Source: Apostichopus japonicus (lineage: Eukaryota; Echinodermata; Holothuroidea; Aspidochirotida; Stichopodidae). Taken from it: 64,000 nucleotides of DNA. The stretch covers positions 42,381,111-42,445,110 of the forward strand of contig NC_092576.1 of assembly GCF_037975245.1 (NCBI RefSeq), written 5' to 3'. Within the stretch, counting starts at the first letter, position 1; the number at the start of each line of letters is the position of its first letter. Below are positions 9,421 through 30,109 of this stretch, one piece after another. Below the pieces are notes generated by a model. That model made no database searches. It saw only the letters and a program-made list of their open reading frames with translations, and was not told the DNA's origin. The position numbers were made by a program, and so were the translations under genes.

Positions 9421-10929
9421 GTTGATGAGTGCTGTCTTGGTCTCATGATGTAAATGTTATGACGTAATCACGTTAAAGTGATATAAAATGGTAACGGTGG
9501 CTATTCTCGTATAAACATATCCAGGACAGAGATGGTTCAGATCAAACTTCTTGAATAGCAAATTATAGCTTACCATACACTTGTTTTCTAGCATGATGCG
9601 TTTCACAATATAGGCAATACTAAATTAATGCATGGCTGAGGTGTTTGTATAAGCAACGCATTGAAACAGCAAGACTCTTTTTCCAGCAAAGTATGACTGT
9701 CCGCCTTAACGATGCTGACGTCACCATCGAAGTTGTGTTAAAGGTGCATTCCAGACACTTTTACGTACTATAGTTTAAAAGGGAATATCCTCAGAATTTA
9801 TTCGCAGCCACCGTTATAATATTACTTACGAATATGACATCTCAGGTCTTTAAATTGTGACAAAACGTCATTATTTGATCAACTGCTGATCACAAGAGGC
9901 ATTGAGCCCGTATGTGTACCGAAAAGACCGTGAAATCGTTTGCTAAAACCAATTTATAGCCAAAGTCGAACCACCATCCAATTGTCAAACATTCAATAAA
10001 ACCTTAACAAAATCAAACCACTTAAATGGATCATAGTTTATAAGCATCCTGCCATACACTGTTTTCAAAATCAAAACAATCAAGACAAGTTTTCCTGAAG
10101 AAGTGAACTTGCAGCAAACAGGTATGACGTCACAGAAGCACATCGTTGGATTTGTTTCCATGTTTTTTCTTTAAAATATATACTTCCATATTTAATGTGT
10201 ATGTTTTATATATATACACTACAGTCATTTGGATAATGGTAACATGACAAATCTTAAAGCAAATTTGAAACTCTGTCCAATTAAAGGTTAAAGTATTATA
10301 AAGTAGCTGGGATTTAAGTTAAAAAAGAAACAATTTGGTCTGTCAGTGTGCAATGATGACATCACTCCTGTTTGTTTCATGTAAGTCACTTATGATACAA
10401 TTATAAACTGTGTCAATGTCACGTATCAATATATAGCGAGAACATCAATAAGGAACAGGATGGAAAATTTCAGGAAGATGATGCGAATGAGTTTTGCCGT
10501 CCGTTATCCAAAGGCCTACATTTCTCCGGCGGAGTATCTTTTGAAAGACTTGAACCAAAGGATTGATGACGTCATCTTGTATGTCATTTTTTATTTATAA
10601 AGATACTGTTCGCATTCTACATGGAATATATCTATGGAATATATCCATGGATTATATCCACGGTATAACGCAAATGATAGAAAGGCGTGAAACAAAAGAT
10701 GTATAAGTTATTGATTTGATATTTCCGCGAACAGGACAAATTTATTACCATCAATTGAAATTACATTAAGGCATTGAACTAAACAGTTTGAAGGTGTCTT
10801 TGTAGATGTAAAAGGGACAAAAAAAACAAAAACCAAAAGTAGTGAAATATTACAATGATATCGAAGCAAAATTACAAAAAAAAAATCTATCGCAGTTATT
10901 CATCTTGAAAGTCCACGTATATCAGATAC
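9421..10929. other. Intergenic DNA with one TTAAAGG transposon-like end
   Basis: No gene was recognised. At 9738 the sequence TTAAAGGTGCATTCCAGA resembles the left end of T2/Kolobok-type MITEs (TTAAAGG terminus), and a related end occurs at 60893. No matching right end was found, so no element is called. Downstream (minus sense) flank of MSMB-like gene B begins at 11196. Confidence 0.4.
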
Positions 10930-11196
10930 ATGGTGAATTGGGTGGACACTTACAATTGTACATTGTTACGTAAGGAAAAGAGAAATACATTCAGAAAGGG
11001 GACAATTACTGTTTTACCAAAGAGACACTTGAGTATACTTGAGAAGCGACATATAACAACTACTGGCAACGTCTCACACGACCCACAAACACCCCCCCCC
11101 CATCCGTCACTCCCCCCCATCCATATACACGCACACAACACCATCAACCCCACTACTACCGACTTCATTACGTTTCCGAATTGATGGTTGGGAAGT

Positions 11197-17851
<6,655 letters not shown>

Positions 17852-17963
17852 GGTTTGAAGGGTGGTTTAGTTTTGAAGATGATATGATGGCGTCACAAAA
17901 TGACAGTCGCGCAGATCACCTAGGAATGGAAGAGCTGTAATGAAATTAAATCACAGTTCGTTG

Positions 17964-17979
17964 TGATATATATATATAA
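17964..17979 (-). promoter_or_regulatory. TATA-like element upstream of MSMB-like gene B
   Basis: A TATATATATATA run lies about 115-125 bp upstream of the ATG on the minus strand, comparable to the element upstream of gene A. A 5' UTR intron is also possible, because TTCATTACAG and CATTCCTAG acceptor-like strings lie between it and the ATG. Confidence 0.35.
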
Positions 17980-18510
17980 CATTTAGTCTCACCGCATAGC
18001 TCTTACGGTTACCTTAGTGACGTCATATTGTGACGTCACATAAAGTACGGAGACGCCCATTTATGCGGTTGTGGTTTCGGCTGTTACTTTGTCCAATGTG
18101 TCTGTGCCGCGTGATCGATGATTTTGATGTCAGACAACTTGAGCATATAACATGGACGTTACTACAATGCTGTGTTTTTAAAGGGCGATATGAACTGTTA
18201 ACAGTATATTCGATACAGTATAGATAAAATGGTGTTATGGATTTAGACAAAAGCATTATTTATGTTGGAATTTCACCATGTATAGTCATTCATGCAATTT
18301 TATATTTTTATTAAATAATGATCATATATCTTATAACTGAAACATTGAATGAATCCATTAATAAAATATTTCGAGAAAAAAGATTTCTTGTGGTAATGTT
18401 TTTCAATTCTCTTGTATGTTTCGTCAACCGGGCCTAGGTTGTGAAACGCTTTGTACATAGTTCCACCTAAATTGATTTATAAACTTATGAAAATAACTCT
18501 TTTTGTAAAT

Positions 18511-19365
18511 CCTACGGTCATGGGCGGCGATCCGTACTTCCGAGTGGGGGGGATATGACCTTGTTGACTATCTAAGCGTAGCGCCACCACGGGTTGGCGC
18601 GAAGCGTACAAGAAAATTTTGGGATTTACAAACCCTCTAGCTGGCCGGAAACGGCACTTCCCGAGGTTTCCAAGCGGCATATACCCAACTTTAAAATAGG
18701 GATATCATGTCCGAAATATCTCAAAATCAGGATCCAAAATACTTTTTTTTAATTTCGGGTGTTATTTTGGGAAAATTGCCCTAATCAATCTTGTTTCAGG
18801 CGCTACGTTAGAATGTTCGAGAGCTCTTTTATATTATTCGATGAAGAAAATTGCCTCATGCAGGCTATTATAGGCCTATACACATGCAATACACAATTAC
18901 ACATAGTTACATTCCTAGGTACCGATTGCTAGGGCATCCAGGTGAAACGTGTATTAAGCAATTACCCTGGTAACATGAGATTCTCAGCTGTTCGAGGGAA
19001 CATGTACGTGTGTAGGCCTACTATAGGGCCTATATGAATACTATGAGGGTGCATATATGTACTATATCGATACCGTGGGCGCAATAATACATTTTGTTGT
19101 TATAGGGCCAATGAAGCCTACAGTCAACTATTCTTGCTTTATAAAGACGGTTTATTTGAAAAGATCGCACTGCGTTTATGGTAGGCGAGAAATGAAGCTA
19201 AAAAAGAGCCGTACATTCACGATGATGCATAAATGTAGGCATGAAAATATTCTTATCCCTGGCATTTGGTGGGGGGATATGGTGTATTACATCCCCTTCA
19301 CCCATTTTCATGGGGGGATGTATCCCCCCCCCCTTCCCCCCAGGATCGCCGCCCATGCCTACGGT
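18511..19365. mobile_element. hAT-like non-autonomous DNA transposon with 8-bp TSD
   Basis: Inverted ends CATGGGCGGCGATCC (18519 inward) and GGATCGCCGCCCATG (ending 19357) are perfect complements over 15 bp. They are flanked by exact 8-bp duplications CCTACGGT at 18511-18518 and 19358-19365. An 8-bp TSD is typical of the hAT superfamily. The 839-bp interior holds G/C runs next to each end and no transposase-like frame. Confidence 0.82.
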
Positions 19366-20155
19366 AGGGCGACTGTTTAAAACTATTAGAATAAAATATG
19401 TATACACAAAATGCAGTGTTATTCGAAGACATAAAATGAACAACTAAATTTATATCAAACAGCTCGTTTATCAAATTGGAATTTTGAAACAAAACACGAT
19501 TATTATACGTCATCTGTCGTAATGTTATGTTGTAAAATGAGCTGGCCTATTCTTCAGTAATATTTCTGTGTAGCAATCTAGCGCCGGGTTTAATTCGTAC
19601 GGGTTAGTTGGGGTTTGTTGGACACTGTTTGGCATACTTGGGTTGAACGTATAATTTACTCACTGGTTGATACATGGGATATACATGGAAACAATGATAT
19701 AGAAATAGCACGACAAAGGGACGTGGTTGTTTTAACTTAACAGGATAATCCGTATTTTCCCATATTCACCCACCAATCACCGACCACCCAACCACCCTCC
19801 ACGGCCCTTCTCCAACCCCCCCCCCTCTCCACCCACCCGTATCTCTCCCGTATTTATATATGACAGCGGTAAACGTATGAGTGAATTGTTCCATGCAGGT
19901 TTCTATACCTCAGCCTATATGGGATGTTTACCATGCTTCATCGCTTCACCAATATATTCGTATAAACCACTGGATTTGAAAACTAGGTCACCGTCCCCGT
20001 TTATACATGAAAACTGAGGGTATAAATGTATCAACATGTAAACTAGATATGCATGGTTCCTCGATTACCTCAATTATGTTCCCCGGTGTAAAATAACTTC
20101 TTCTTTAATTTCATTCTACGCCAATATTTCTAGCAGTGACTGCATGCTGACAGCA
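19366..20155. other. Intergenic DNA, nothing recognised
   Basis: A C-rich patch of ACCACCCAACCACC type is near 19765-19850. No gene or bounded element was seen. Confidence 0.45.
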
Positions 20156-20360
20156 ACGAAAAGAAAAAGTCAGTAAAAACGAAAAAAAAAAAAAATGTCA
20201 GAAAAAAGGAAAGAAAAAAAGTCAGAAAAACGAAAAAAAAAGGAAGAAAATGAAAAAAAGAGCTAGAAATACGAAAAAAAAGTCAGCAAAACTAAACTTT
20301 AACTCAGAAAAACGAATTTTAAACTAAAAAAAAAAACGAAAAAAATGTCGGAAATTTTTT
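20156..20360. repeat. A-rich degenerate repeat (GTCAGAAAAACGAAAAAA)
   Basis: The block GTCAGAAAAACG plus a run of A recurs about eight to nine times with variable A-tract length. Confidence 0.75.
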
Positions 20361-20812
20361 TATCATGGCCCTAATTGAGCTGCCGATTTATTGCAGTCAT
20401 TGAACGTACATGGTAAATGGTTACTCTTCAAGAGGCAGCTTTCTTGTCACCGGATTTTGCGTGACGTCACAGCTTTCTCTTTTCTGTAGTGTGATATGAG
20501 GGCCGGATTCAACATCATAATACTGCCGATTTCTCCTAAATTTAACGTTTTTATTCTTTCGTTCCCGGAGAAAGTCATAAAATACGATAGTCGATTGATT
20601 TACATTTTCCAAAGGAAAATATGAGAAAGCAACTAAAAAATAATAATAATAGTAATAAAAATAATCATAATGATATTGAGAAACAAAAGTCTCGGGCAAA
20701 AGCCTACTTCCGCTTGAGATCCCTTCTTATCTATATATTATGACGTCACAGAGGGACATTTTGCCAGGTATACGAATAGCAATCAAAATCTCAAATGGTA
20801 CCCCTCCACCTC

Positions 20813-21173
20813 CCCATACCCAGTGGCGGAGCGTCCATACAGTCAGGGGCGGACCCCCCCCCCCTCCCCGATGGACTCAAATGGACTGCTGGCGCCCTTT
20901 TCAGCTTTTTACCACTTTTTACTTATTCGTGATTATTGACTTTTTTATTGCGCTCTCATCTACCTATTGACATTTGTCACATTATCTGCAAATTAGCAAG
21001 GCCCGGAAAGGGTCATTTCCGGCGATCTAGGGAGTGTCTTTACTCAAAAGAATTCTGTACGCTCCGCGCCAACCTGTTGTGGCGCTCCGCTTAGGGGATA
21101 GTGTTGAAAGCGCCCCTACAGACCATGCTCGCCCCCCCTGACCAATACCCCTAGCTCCGCCACTGCCCATACC
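20813..21173. mobile_element. hAT-like MITE with 8-bp TSD
   Basis: The element starts CAGTGGCGGAGC at 20821 and ends GCTCCGCCACTG at 21165, a perfect 10-12-bp terminal inverted repeat. Exact 8-bp duplications CCCATACC flank it (20813-20820 and 21166-21173). At 345 bp it has no coding capacity. Confidence 0.88.
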
Positions 21174-22470
21174 CCACCCACCCCCGTTTTATGATCGGTT
21201 AAAACGCTGTACCTTGGGTGACACGTTATCCTATAAGAACAACAACAAAAGTAGCTAGATTGGAGAGTTGCTTCAATCGCCAAGCAGATAGATAGGGAGT
21301 TATTTAGAAAGTAATTTCAATCGATGAAAAAGGGAGAATTGAATGGTAACAGTGACTTATTGGATTAGGCTCTTAAGATTAATCAATTGTTCGCAGGAAT
21401 TTCATCTAGATTATTGTGACTCTTCCCTCACTTATGACATTAGCCTACAAGCGTGAATTCACTTTCATATGGTTATTCTATGTACAATCAGCATATCTTG
21501 TCCCGCACCCTACATGCTGAAGAAAAAACAACACGTCGAAGACGCTAACGAACTTGTGCAACGTTACAATGACGTCAGAATGTTTTAGAAAAATATGAAC
21601 TGAATTATGTCAGTAACTTTCTTCAAAGTTTTGAATTGATCGGCAATATATGTTTAAGGAAGATGCGAGAAAACACAAAGTGTTGGATTGATAAATATTG
21701 GAAACTAGAGAAAAAAATTGAACTTTTTACAACAAAAGGATGACTTACTCGCTTGTCACTGTGCTTTTTCAATTCAACATTTTGTGTTAATAAGGTAATA
21801 CACGTTTATTTCCTTAATAAGAAATTCGCAGAATTAATCATAATTCTGTAGCATTTCGCTAAACTGCTCATGTTTCCTTAAATGAACTGCATTACTAACT
21901 TACCGGTACGTTAGGTCTACATTCCAATCTCGTAATCACGTGGTATTGTTTCTCTCCGTTCAGTTTTACGTTACGTCAATTGATATTTTTTCCATCTGTT
22001 TGTGTTTATTGTTCATGTTATGGTAAATTTATCAAACCTACCAGGCCTGTACCGAAAATAAGTTCAAAGTTTTTTTTTTTGTCCCAACGGAATTTATCAT
22101 TTTGCTTGTTCCATACTGTTACGACCAAAAACAGAGGTAAAGATATTCATTTCCGGTTGACCTTTCTAGGAAGCTCTCTGATCTCTGAGGACCACACGCG
22201 TTGACGAATATCCGATTAAAAAAAAGGTATTGAGGGATCTCGGAGAGGAAATTGACGGGTCCGGGTCGGAGGTCAAAATGTAGACGCGTGACATTCCGAG
22301 ACAGTTGGTTGAGTAACATGCATTTATTTGGAAACCTATGGAACGCCATTTGTAAAGAAATTACAAAATCACGCTTATACATATATGTCCGTTGATCATA
22401 TGCAGTTGTACAAATGGCGTGAGCACACGTTGTGCATATTGTGTATTCATTGCGAGTATTTATGTATATT
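21174..22470. other. Intergenic DNA, nothing recognised
   Basis: Only short frames without motifs occur on both strands. Confidence 0.45.
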
Positions 22471-22479
22471 GCGATTGAG

Positions 22480-23420
22480 TATGTGAGTCCAGTGTGACTG
22501 CATATGTAAAATGATTGTGTTTGTTCATTGTGACTACATATGTATTACTATTTGTGTATGTCCATTGCGACTACATATGTATTCCGATTGTGTATGTCCA
22601 TTGCGACGTATTCCGATTGTGTATGTCCATTGTGACTACATATGTATTACTATTTGTGTATGTCCATTGTGACTACATATGTATTACTATTTGTGTATGT
22701 CCATTGCGACTACATATGTATTCCGATTGTGTATGTCCATTGCGACGTATTCCGATTGTGTATGTCCATTGTGACTACATATGTATTACTATTTGTGTAT
22801 GTCCATTGTGACTACATATGTATTACTATTTGTGTATGTCCATTGCGACTACATATGTATTCCGATTGTGTATGTCCATTGCGACGTATTCCGATTGTGT
22901 ATGTCCATTGTGACTACATATGTATTACTATTTGTGTATGTCCATTGTGACTACATATGTATTACTATTTGTGTATGTCCATTGCGACTACATATGTATT
23001 CCGATTGTGTATGTCCATTGCGACGTATTCCGATTGTGTATGTCCATTGTGACTACATATGTATTACTATTTGGGTATGTCCATTGTGACTACATATGTA
23101 TTGCGTTTGTGTATGTCCATTGCGACTACATATGTATTGTGTTTGTGTATGTCCATTGCGACTACATATGTATTCCGATTGTGTATGTCCATTGCGACGT
23201 ATTCCGATTGTGTATGTCCATTAATGTGACTACATATGTATTACTATTAGTGTATGTCCATTGTGACTACATATGTATTGCGTTTGTGTATGTCCATTGC
23301 GACTACATATGTATTCCGATTGTGTATGCTTATTGCGACTGCATATGTATTGCGATTACGTATGTCCATTGCGACTGAATCATTATTATGTATTGCGATT
23401 GCGTATCATTATTGATTCAC
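22480..23420. repeat. 36-bp satellite organised as a 139-bp higher-order repeat
   Basis: The monomer is about 36 bp (GTGTATGTCCATTGCGAC, then TACATATGTATTCCGATT). Four monomers, one of them shortened by about five bases (GCGACGTATTCCG), form a 139-bp unit repeated at 22503, 22642, 22781 and 22920. The unit is not a multiple of three, so identical false frames restart 139 bp apart. Units diverge after about 23090. Confidence 0.93.
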
Positions 23421-24385
<965 letters not shown>

Positions 24386-24545
24386 ACGTACATTCGCTAC
24401 ACGCAATCTGGTAAAAACGTGGATATGGCATGCTGTGATGTTATATAGATTAATAGCTATGCCCCATGTTGTTCTTAAAGTTCAATTGAATACAGTTATT
24501 TAAATAGTTGCGGGTCAATATCAGACGTGATGGGGATAGAACAAA

Positions 24546-24555
24546 CATATATATA

Positions 24556-24629
<74 letters not shown>
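24546..24629. repeat. (TA)n microsatellite
   Basis: About 80 bp of TA dinucleotides with one TTTA interruption, 165 bp from the previous TA array. Confidence 0.97.
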
Positions 24630-24633
<4 letters not shown>

Positions 24634-25470
24634 ATCACGATCTCTGTGTTTTACCCTCGAACAGTGCAAAACAGCAGAAACTGTGTAGTTTTATCTGTGG
24701 TTTAGACATGCAAGCTAAGATATCATACGCCATATCAAAACCAGTGTTATGTGTCATATAGAAGCAAAGAAAACTAGTATCTGTGGGAGGCAATTGTTGG
24801 TTCGATCCCTAGCAACTTACATATATCAATATGTTTTTGTCCAATGTGACTCATTCCAATCTAATGACGTCATACTTAACGCGGACATTCCTTTGGAGGG
24901 CCGTTTGTATAATTGACAGAAACGTCACCACGGGTCAATGTAAACACAAATGTATGTCGATCCGAAGCTGTGAAAGAAGCAACAGACATAAACCTAACTT
25001 CTAAGACGAGACCTTTTGAAACGTTTTGTCGTTGAAAGATTGCTACTCTCATATAGATGCTGCTGTATACAGAGCCCCAGGCCTTTGGAATGTTTGATAT
25101 TTCCATCTCAATATCTCAAACAGTCGATCTCTTCTTTGAAAGTTGTATAAGTTTTGTCGAAAATTCAACATTTTAGTTTCGAATTTCGATATATATATAT
25201 ATGTATATCTACATCTATATCTATTTCCGATTTTTTTTTTTCATTCAGAATTACAAAACAAAATAAAAGCAGTGGAACCTTTGACGATTTATGGATTATA
25301 TGCAATATTCCGTTTTGGGCTTCTTTTTTTTTTAATTTTAATTTTTTTTTTTTTAAGTATCGTTTAGTACGGGTGTTTTGTTATATTGTTGCTTTAACAT
25401 TTTTTGTTATGCCTTATTGGTTCTATATATTTCATATTTTGGTTTTTGTTACTATTTGTTTTCAGGTTTT

Positions 25471-25542
25471 ACATTTGTAAAGCGCTTTGAGCAGCTTTGC
25501 TGATTATACGCTATATAAATATTACTTATTACTTATTATTAA
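25471..25542 (+). mobile_element. L2-type retroelement 3' tail
   Basis: TGTAAAGCGCTTTGAG...TATACGCTATATAAAT followed by short ATTACTT repeats matches the 3' stem-loop tail of L2-clade LINEs and their SINEs. A reverse-oriented relative ends the SINE at 15536. The body upstream (back to about 25200) is T-rich with no recognised tRNA head or RT, so the element is truncated or decayed. Confidence 0.65.
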
Positions 25543-27700
25543 CTCAAAATTTGACATTTGAATTAATTTGCATCCCTTGCTTAATGGACCCAGATGAATG
25601 ATTGATCAGTGTTGTGGAGTGCATCTGTAGTTCATAAAAGTAATGCAAAGAAAGCATACTCATTACCTCCTTCTCTCCTGTATGCCCTCCTCCCCTCCTC
25701 GCCTCCTCCCCTCCACCCTCCTCCCCTCCTTCCTTCCCTCCTTCCCTCCGTTTTTCAAAGTGATGGACTGCTGCCCTCACTTACCCACTCATCCTACGAC
25801 TGTTCTCTAGTACTATATCTGAATCGTATTTCGTTTTGCCTCAGACTTACAAACATTTAATCATTTCTATTAAATTTGTTTCTGCGATTAATTGTCATTA
25901 CTTGGATAGGATATATTTTAGAACAAGTGGATGGGTCTCTGACAGAATGATTGAAAGTAATTTTCTTTCTGATATTGTAGTTATATTCAAATGATTGATT
26001 CGTTGAAATATTAATTAGAACCAAAATAACTTCTTCTTCTTTATCGGCGTATTTTTTTTCTATTTTACCTATCTTCAGGAATAATCTTGTTTTGCTTAAC
26101 TTTTTGTATCAATTTCTGCTGATAATGATATATGGAGAAATAAATTAGATGCTACGAAAAATAAAATGAATTTTGAAATATGTGTATTTTTTTTAAATAT
26201 ATTTGATTTACAAAAACTTAAAATACAGTCGTCATTTAAAACAGAGATTTCAATGTTTTGGTTATTTTATGCAGATGTGTCATAGTTATTATTATTTTCT
26301 TTATGATTATTATGATTTATTTTGGTGACTTTCATCATCAAATCTTGCAAGACGAACTTGTGCTAGACGCGATGAAAACTATTTCTGTGAAGTTGGAAAA
26401 CTTGTTTCGCTTTTTTTCCCCGTCAAAATAGTTTAAATAGACATTTTACAATAAAGGGGTTGAATTATAAAAAGGGGAGGGGTCACTCTGGGGTTTTGAA
26501 GCTGACTCATATGAAGGGGGAGGTGGGACATCCCTCCCCCTCCACCCAATTGAGACTTCCAACCGTCCATTATGAAGTATATTTAAACTATACATTTGGT
26601 CTAGAATCCAATCGAAGCGCAATTAAGACTTTTGTGCGAGGTTGAAATAATGCGAAGTGTGTCAGTATGGGATGGGGCGGGGGGAGGGGGGCGTGGAGGG
26701 GGTGATTTTGGACACTTGCAAAGACGGAAGGGTTATACCCCTCACTGGCTTCTGGCAGGTAATTTTGGCTGGTATCTGTTTGTATTGAACAGGGATGATG
26801 ATGTATAAAAGGTTATTGTTTGAAATTAGTATTATTTTCCACGCGAGTGTATATCTTAATGGAATGTTTTAGTTCAGAAATGTACAATAACAAGAATGGC
26901 CAAATGTTTTTATATTGTTTTCTTTAGCAGTTAATAGAACATCGAAATTTTAATTTTAATTTCTTGAAACACTACAAATAATTTTCCGAGGTTTTGTTTT
27001 TACAGTGTCGCGACACACCGTGAAAACAGTGCGCGCATTCGTGCATGGGTGCATGTGGGTGCGCGTTGTAACTATATGGCGACAATAAGGTCCTTGTATG
27101 TATGTCTGATATCATCATAAGTGCAAGGTTAATAATGCGACACCAAAAAATTTCCGGTATTTGGATTTGTTCATGTTTAACACATTTTCGATGCACATAA
27201 ATTATTTCATATGTTATTTATATAACCTCACAGAATATTACCGGGATAATTAATGAATGAAATACCAAGGAAGATCTGGAAGTATTTTTTTAACCAGTTT
27301 TTTAAACAATTACATTTTAATATTCTTTAGTTTCTGAGAAGAATAAATTCGTTTACCGCCTGTAACAGAATGCCTTTAAAGTTACATTATCCAATGTGTT
27401 TTTTTTTCTTTTTTTCCTAAATGATTATTCTAACATAATGGCGATTTTGACATAATAATTTAACAAAAAGAGAACGGTTCGTTAGGTTTTTGAACAAGTT
27501 CAAAGACTATGCGAATGGTGACTCATACTACTCTATAAATCTCGTCGCTCAGACTTCATCAACCATGCGCTAAATATCCACCTGGCTAGCTATAGACCTA
27601 TATATCACACCCACGTGTGGTCAAAATATATTGAAATCTAAAATAAAAATTGGCATTTGAAGAAGTTATCAAGCTTAACGGTATATATTTATGTATGGAA
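25543..27700. other. Intergenic DNA, nothing recognised
   Basis: A CCTCCCCTCC pyrimidine tract is at 25668-25750 and a G-rich patch at 26670-26705. No gene, RNA gene or bounded element was found. Confidence 0.45.
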
Positions 27701-27701
27701 A

Positions 27702-27705
<4 letters not shown>

Positions 27706-27800
<95 letters not shown>

Positions 27801-27841
27801 TATATATATATATATATATAGATAGATATATATATATATAT
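27706..27841. repeat. (TA)n with GATA interruptions
   Basis: About 135 bp of TA dinucleotides, interrupted by GTATA and TAGATA. Confidence 0.95.
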
Positions 27842-28771
27842 TAATCTGAATAATCTAAATATATGAATACAACTGAAGAAAAGCGGTTGCCCAAATTATT
27901 TTGTATCTTTCGCTGTAAACATTACAGTTGGCATGAATTTACCCGTTTTTCCTAAAAATAAAATCTGTTCTTGTATCTGTACGTTGCCAACACACGTCAT
28001 CATAATAAAGTTATCATGTCCCGTGGCTATTAATAAGGTATATCAATGTTTTCGTTTTACCGTAATACAAATAATAAATGTTCCTTTTTTGGCACGAGTG
28101 TGTTTGATATCGAGTCGAGCCTTAATTTTTACCTCTTAGATTGTAGAATTTCCTTCTTTGAGAGTTTTCACTATCATCACCCTTTCGGGGAGTGATTACA
28201 CTCCCTCCTCAGAATCAATTATACCAGCAGTACATTTAGTTTTATAAAAGAGTAAATTTACTCAAATTATTTTGCTATACTATTTTAGCAAAAGTGATTT
28301 GCTCTCACGACCTCTAAACTGTAAAAGTAAGTTGACTTTTTTTTGAGGGGGGGGGGGGGGGACGGCAAAAAGTGAAGTAATTAAACAGGTTTTCATTTAT
28401 TTTGTTTATTAACATACGGTACAATGTGATGTCTTAACGTGCATAACATGGCTTAAATCAGTCACCGAATCCTAATGGTTTTTATATGGTATTCATGAAA
28501 TAACTTACAACGCATGGGAGTTGAACCCTTCAGAATTGTTATCTCGTTCAATACTTCAAGAGATATCAAGTCTGAAATTGCACCTGCTTTTTTGTATTTC
28601 TCAGTTTTCAACCAAACATTCCATGCATGTAATGAATGCTACAAGTTGCAAATTCTAGTTATTTTAAATAGTTAAAAAAAAATGTCGGTTTAATGTTGCT
28701 ATTACTATCCGTCAATTTCATTGTACGTTATTTCATCAAATCTTTTGCCATATTGTTTTTTTCCCTTCCTG

Positions 28772-29255
28772 ATCACCCCCAGCTGGGACAATTTTTGCCG
28801 TACTGTACTGCTTCAAAAGCACCCGTACTGACAGTATGGCCATCCTGTTTCTACCCAGATAAAAGTTAGGAACTGTTAAAACTGTCAGTATGAGTGATTT
28901 GAAGCATGTTATGGAGTACACAGTGTAGAGTGGTATTAGCATTCTAAATAATACCCAAATAGCTGGCTGTTTTGGTTTCTTACAAAAGCAATGAATATTT
29001 ATTAGGTTATCAAACTATCTGTCACACTCAGCTAGGACAATTTTTGCCATATGATGGTCATCCTGTTTCTACTCAGATAAATGTTTGGAACTGTTAAAAC
29101 TGTCAGTATGAGTGATTCGAAGCATGCTATGGGTGTACAGTGTAGAGTGGTATTAGCATTCAAAATAATACCCAAATAGCTGGCTGCTGTTTTTCTTACA
29201 AAAGCAATGAATATTTATTAGGTTATCAAACTATCTGACACTCTCACCTATTCAT
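28772..29255. repeat. Tandem duplication of a roughly 240-bp segment
   Basis: Two diverged copies (about 28772-29020 and 29021-29255) share AGCTGGGACAATTTTTGCC, GGAACTGTTAAAACTGTCAG, AATACCCAAATAGCTGGCTG and AAAGCAATGAATATTTATTA. The second copy lacks about 20 bp near its start. No coding signal is present. Confidence 0.9.
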
Positions 29256-30109
29256 AACAAAAAACACTCGGTTATTTGTAATGTAGAAGTTTTTGCCTCA
29301 AATCGTACTTTTCAAATCATCAAGAAAGTTTATTTCTAATTATTATCTTGTGATGAATCCATAAAAGTTCTCACCCACCTCGGCTAACTTCGAATATAGG
29401 TTTCAGATTTCTTTGCTTCGAAGAATTATGGAACTTAAGAGTCACCGTAATAATCTCATTTGTTAGTTAGATCAGCCATGCAGCTAGATTTAAAGTTCCA
29501 AAGCAACATCATTTTTTAACCCAACATGACGATATTGAGACCCGAAAAATATTAAGACCCTCAATTTCATGTCGTAATGAATGAAACATATTTTTTAATT
29601 AACTGCCTCGGTTCATGTGAATGTTTTGTTTTCTTAATTGTCTTCTTTATTATGTGATGAGAAAACTCATTCATAGTGATTTCAAATATGGTACCATGGT
29701 AACGAACAGTTGAAAACTGGTCGAGCAAGGAGTTAAAGGACTGTTTTTGTAATGTTAGGATCATCCATAACTATGTTAATTCATAATACTTGATGGATAC
29801 CTTTGTCTTATAATTACTTCGGTTTACTCTAGCCTGACGGCGGAATCAATTTGTTATTCTCCATCATTTTTTTTTTTGCTGATTAAAATATATAATAATA
29901 TACATCATGTCATAAAATATTTCATTCATCTTCTTACCTCGATGGGTTGGTAATGAAATTAACTATACACGCATGGTTGTAATCTTCGGTTGTTAATCTC
30001 GAACTAGCGAAATTTAAAAATAATTAATTGAGAAGAAGAAAAAACATAACTGAAAGGTTACAGCCAGAAATGTAGTAGCCTTTACGAAGAGGCCTTCAAC
30101 AGCAAGGAG
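29256..30109. other. Intergenic DNA, nothing recognised
   Basis: AT-rich non-repetitive DNA with only short frames. Confidence 0.45.

Noticed and set aside
22480-23420. CRISPR-like array (regular 36-bp repeats)
   Set aside because: There are no unique spacers; the units are contiguous satellite monomers in an animal genome.
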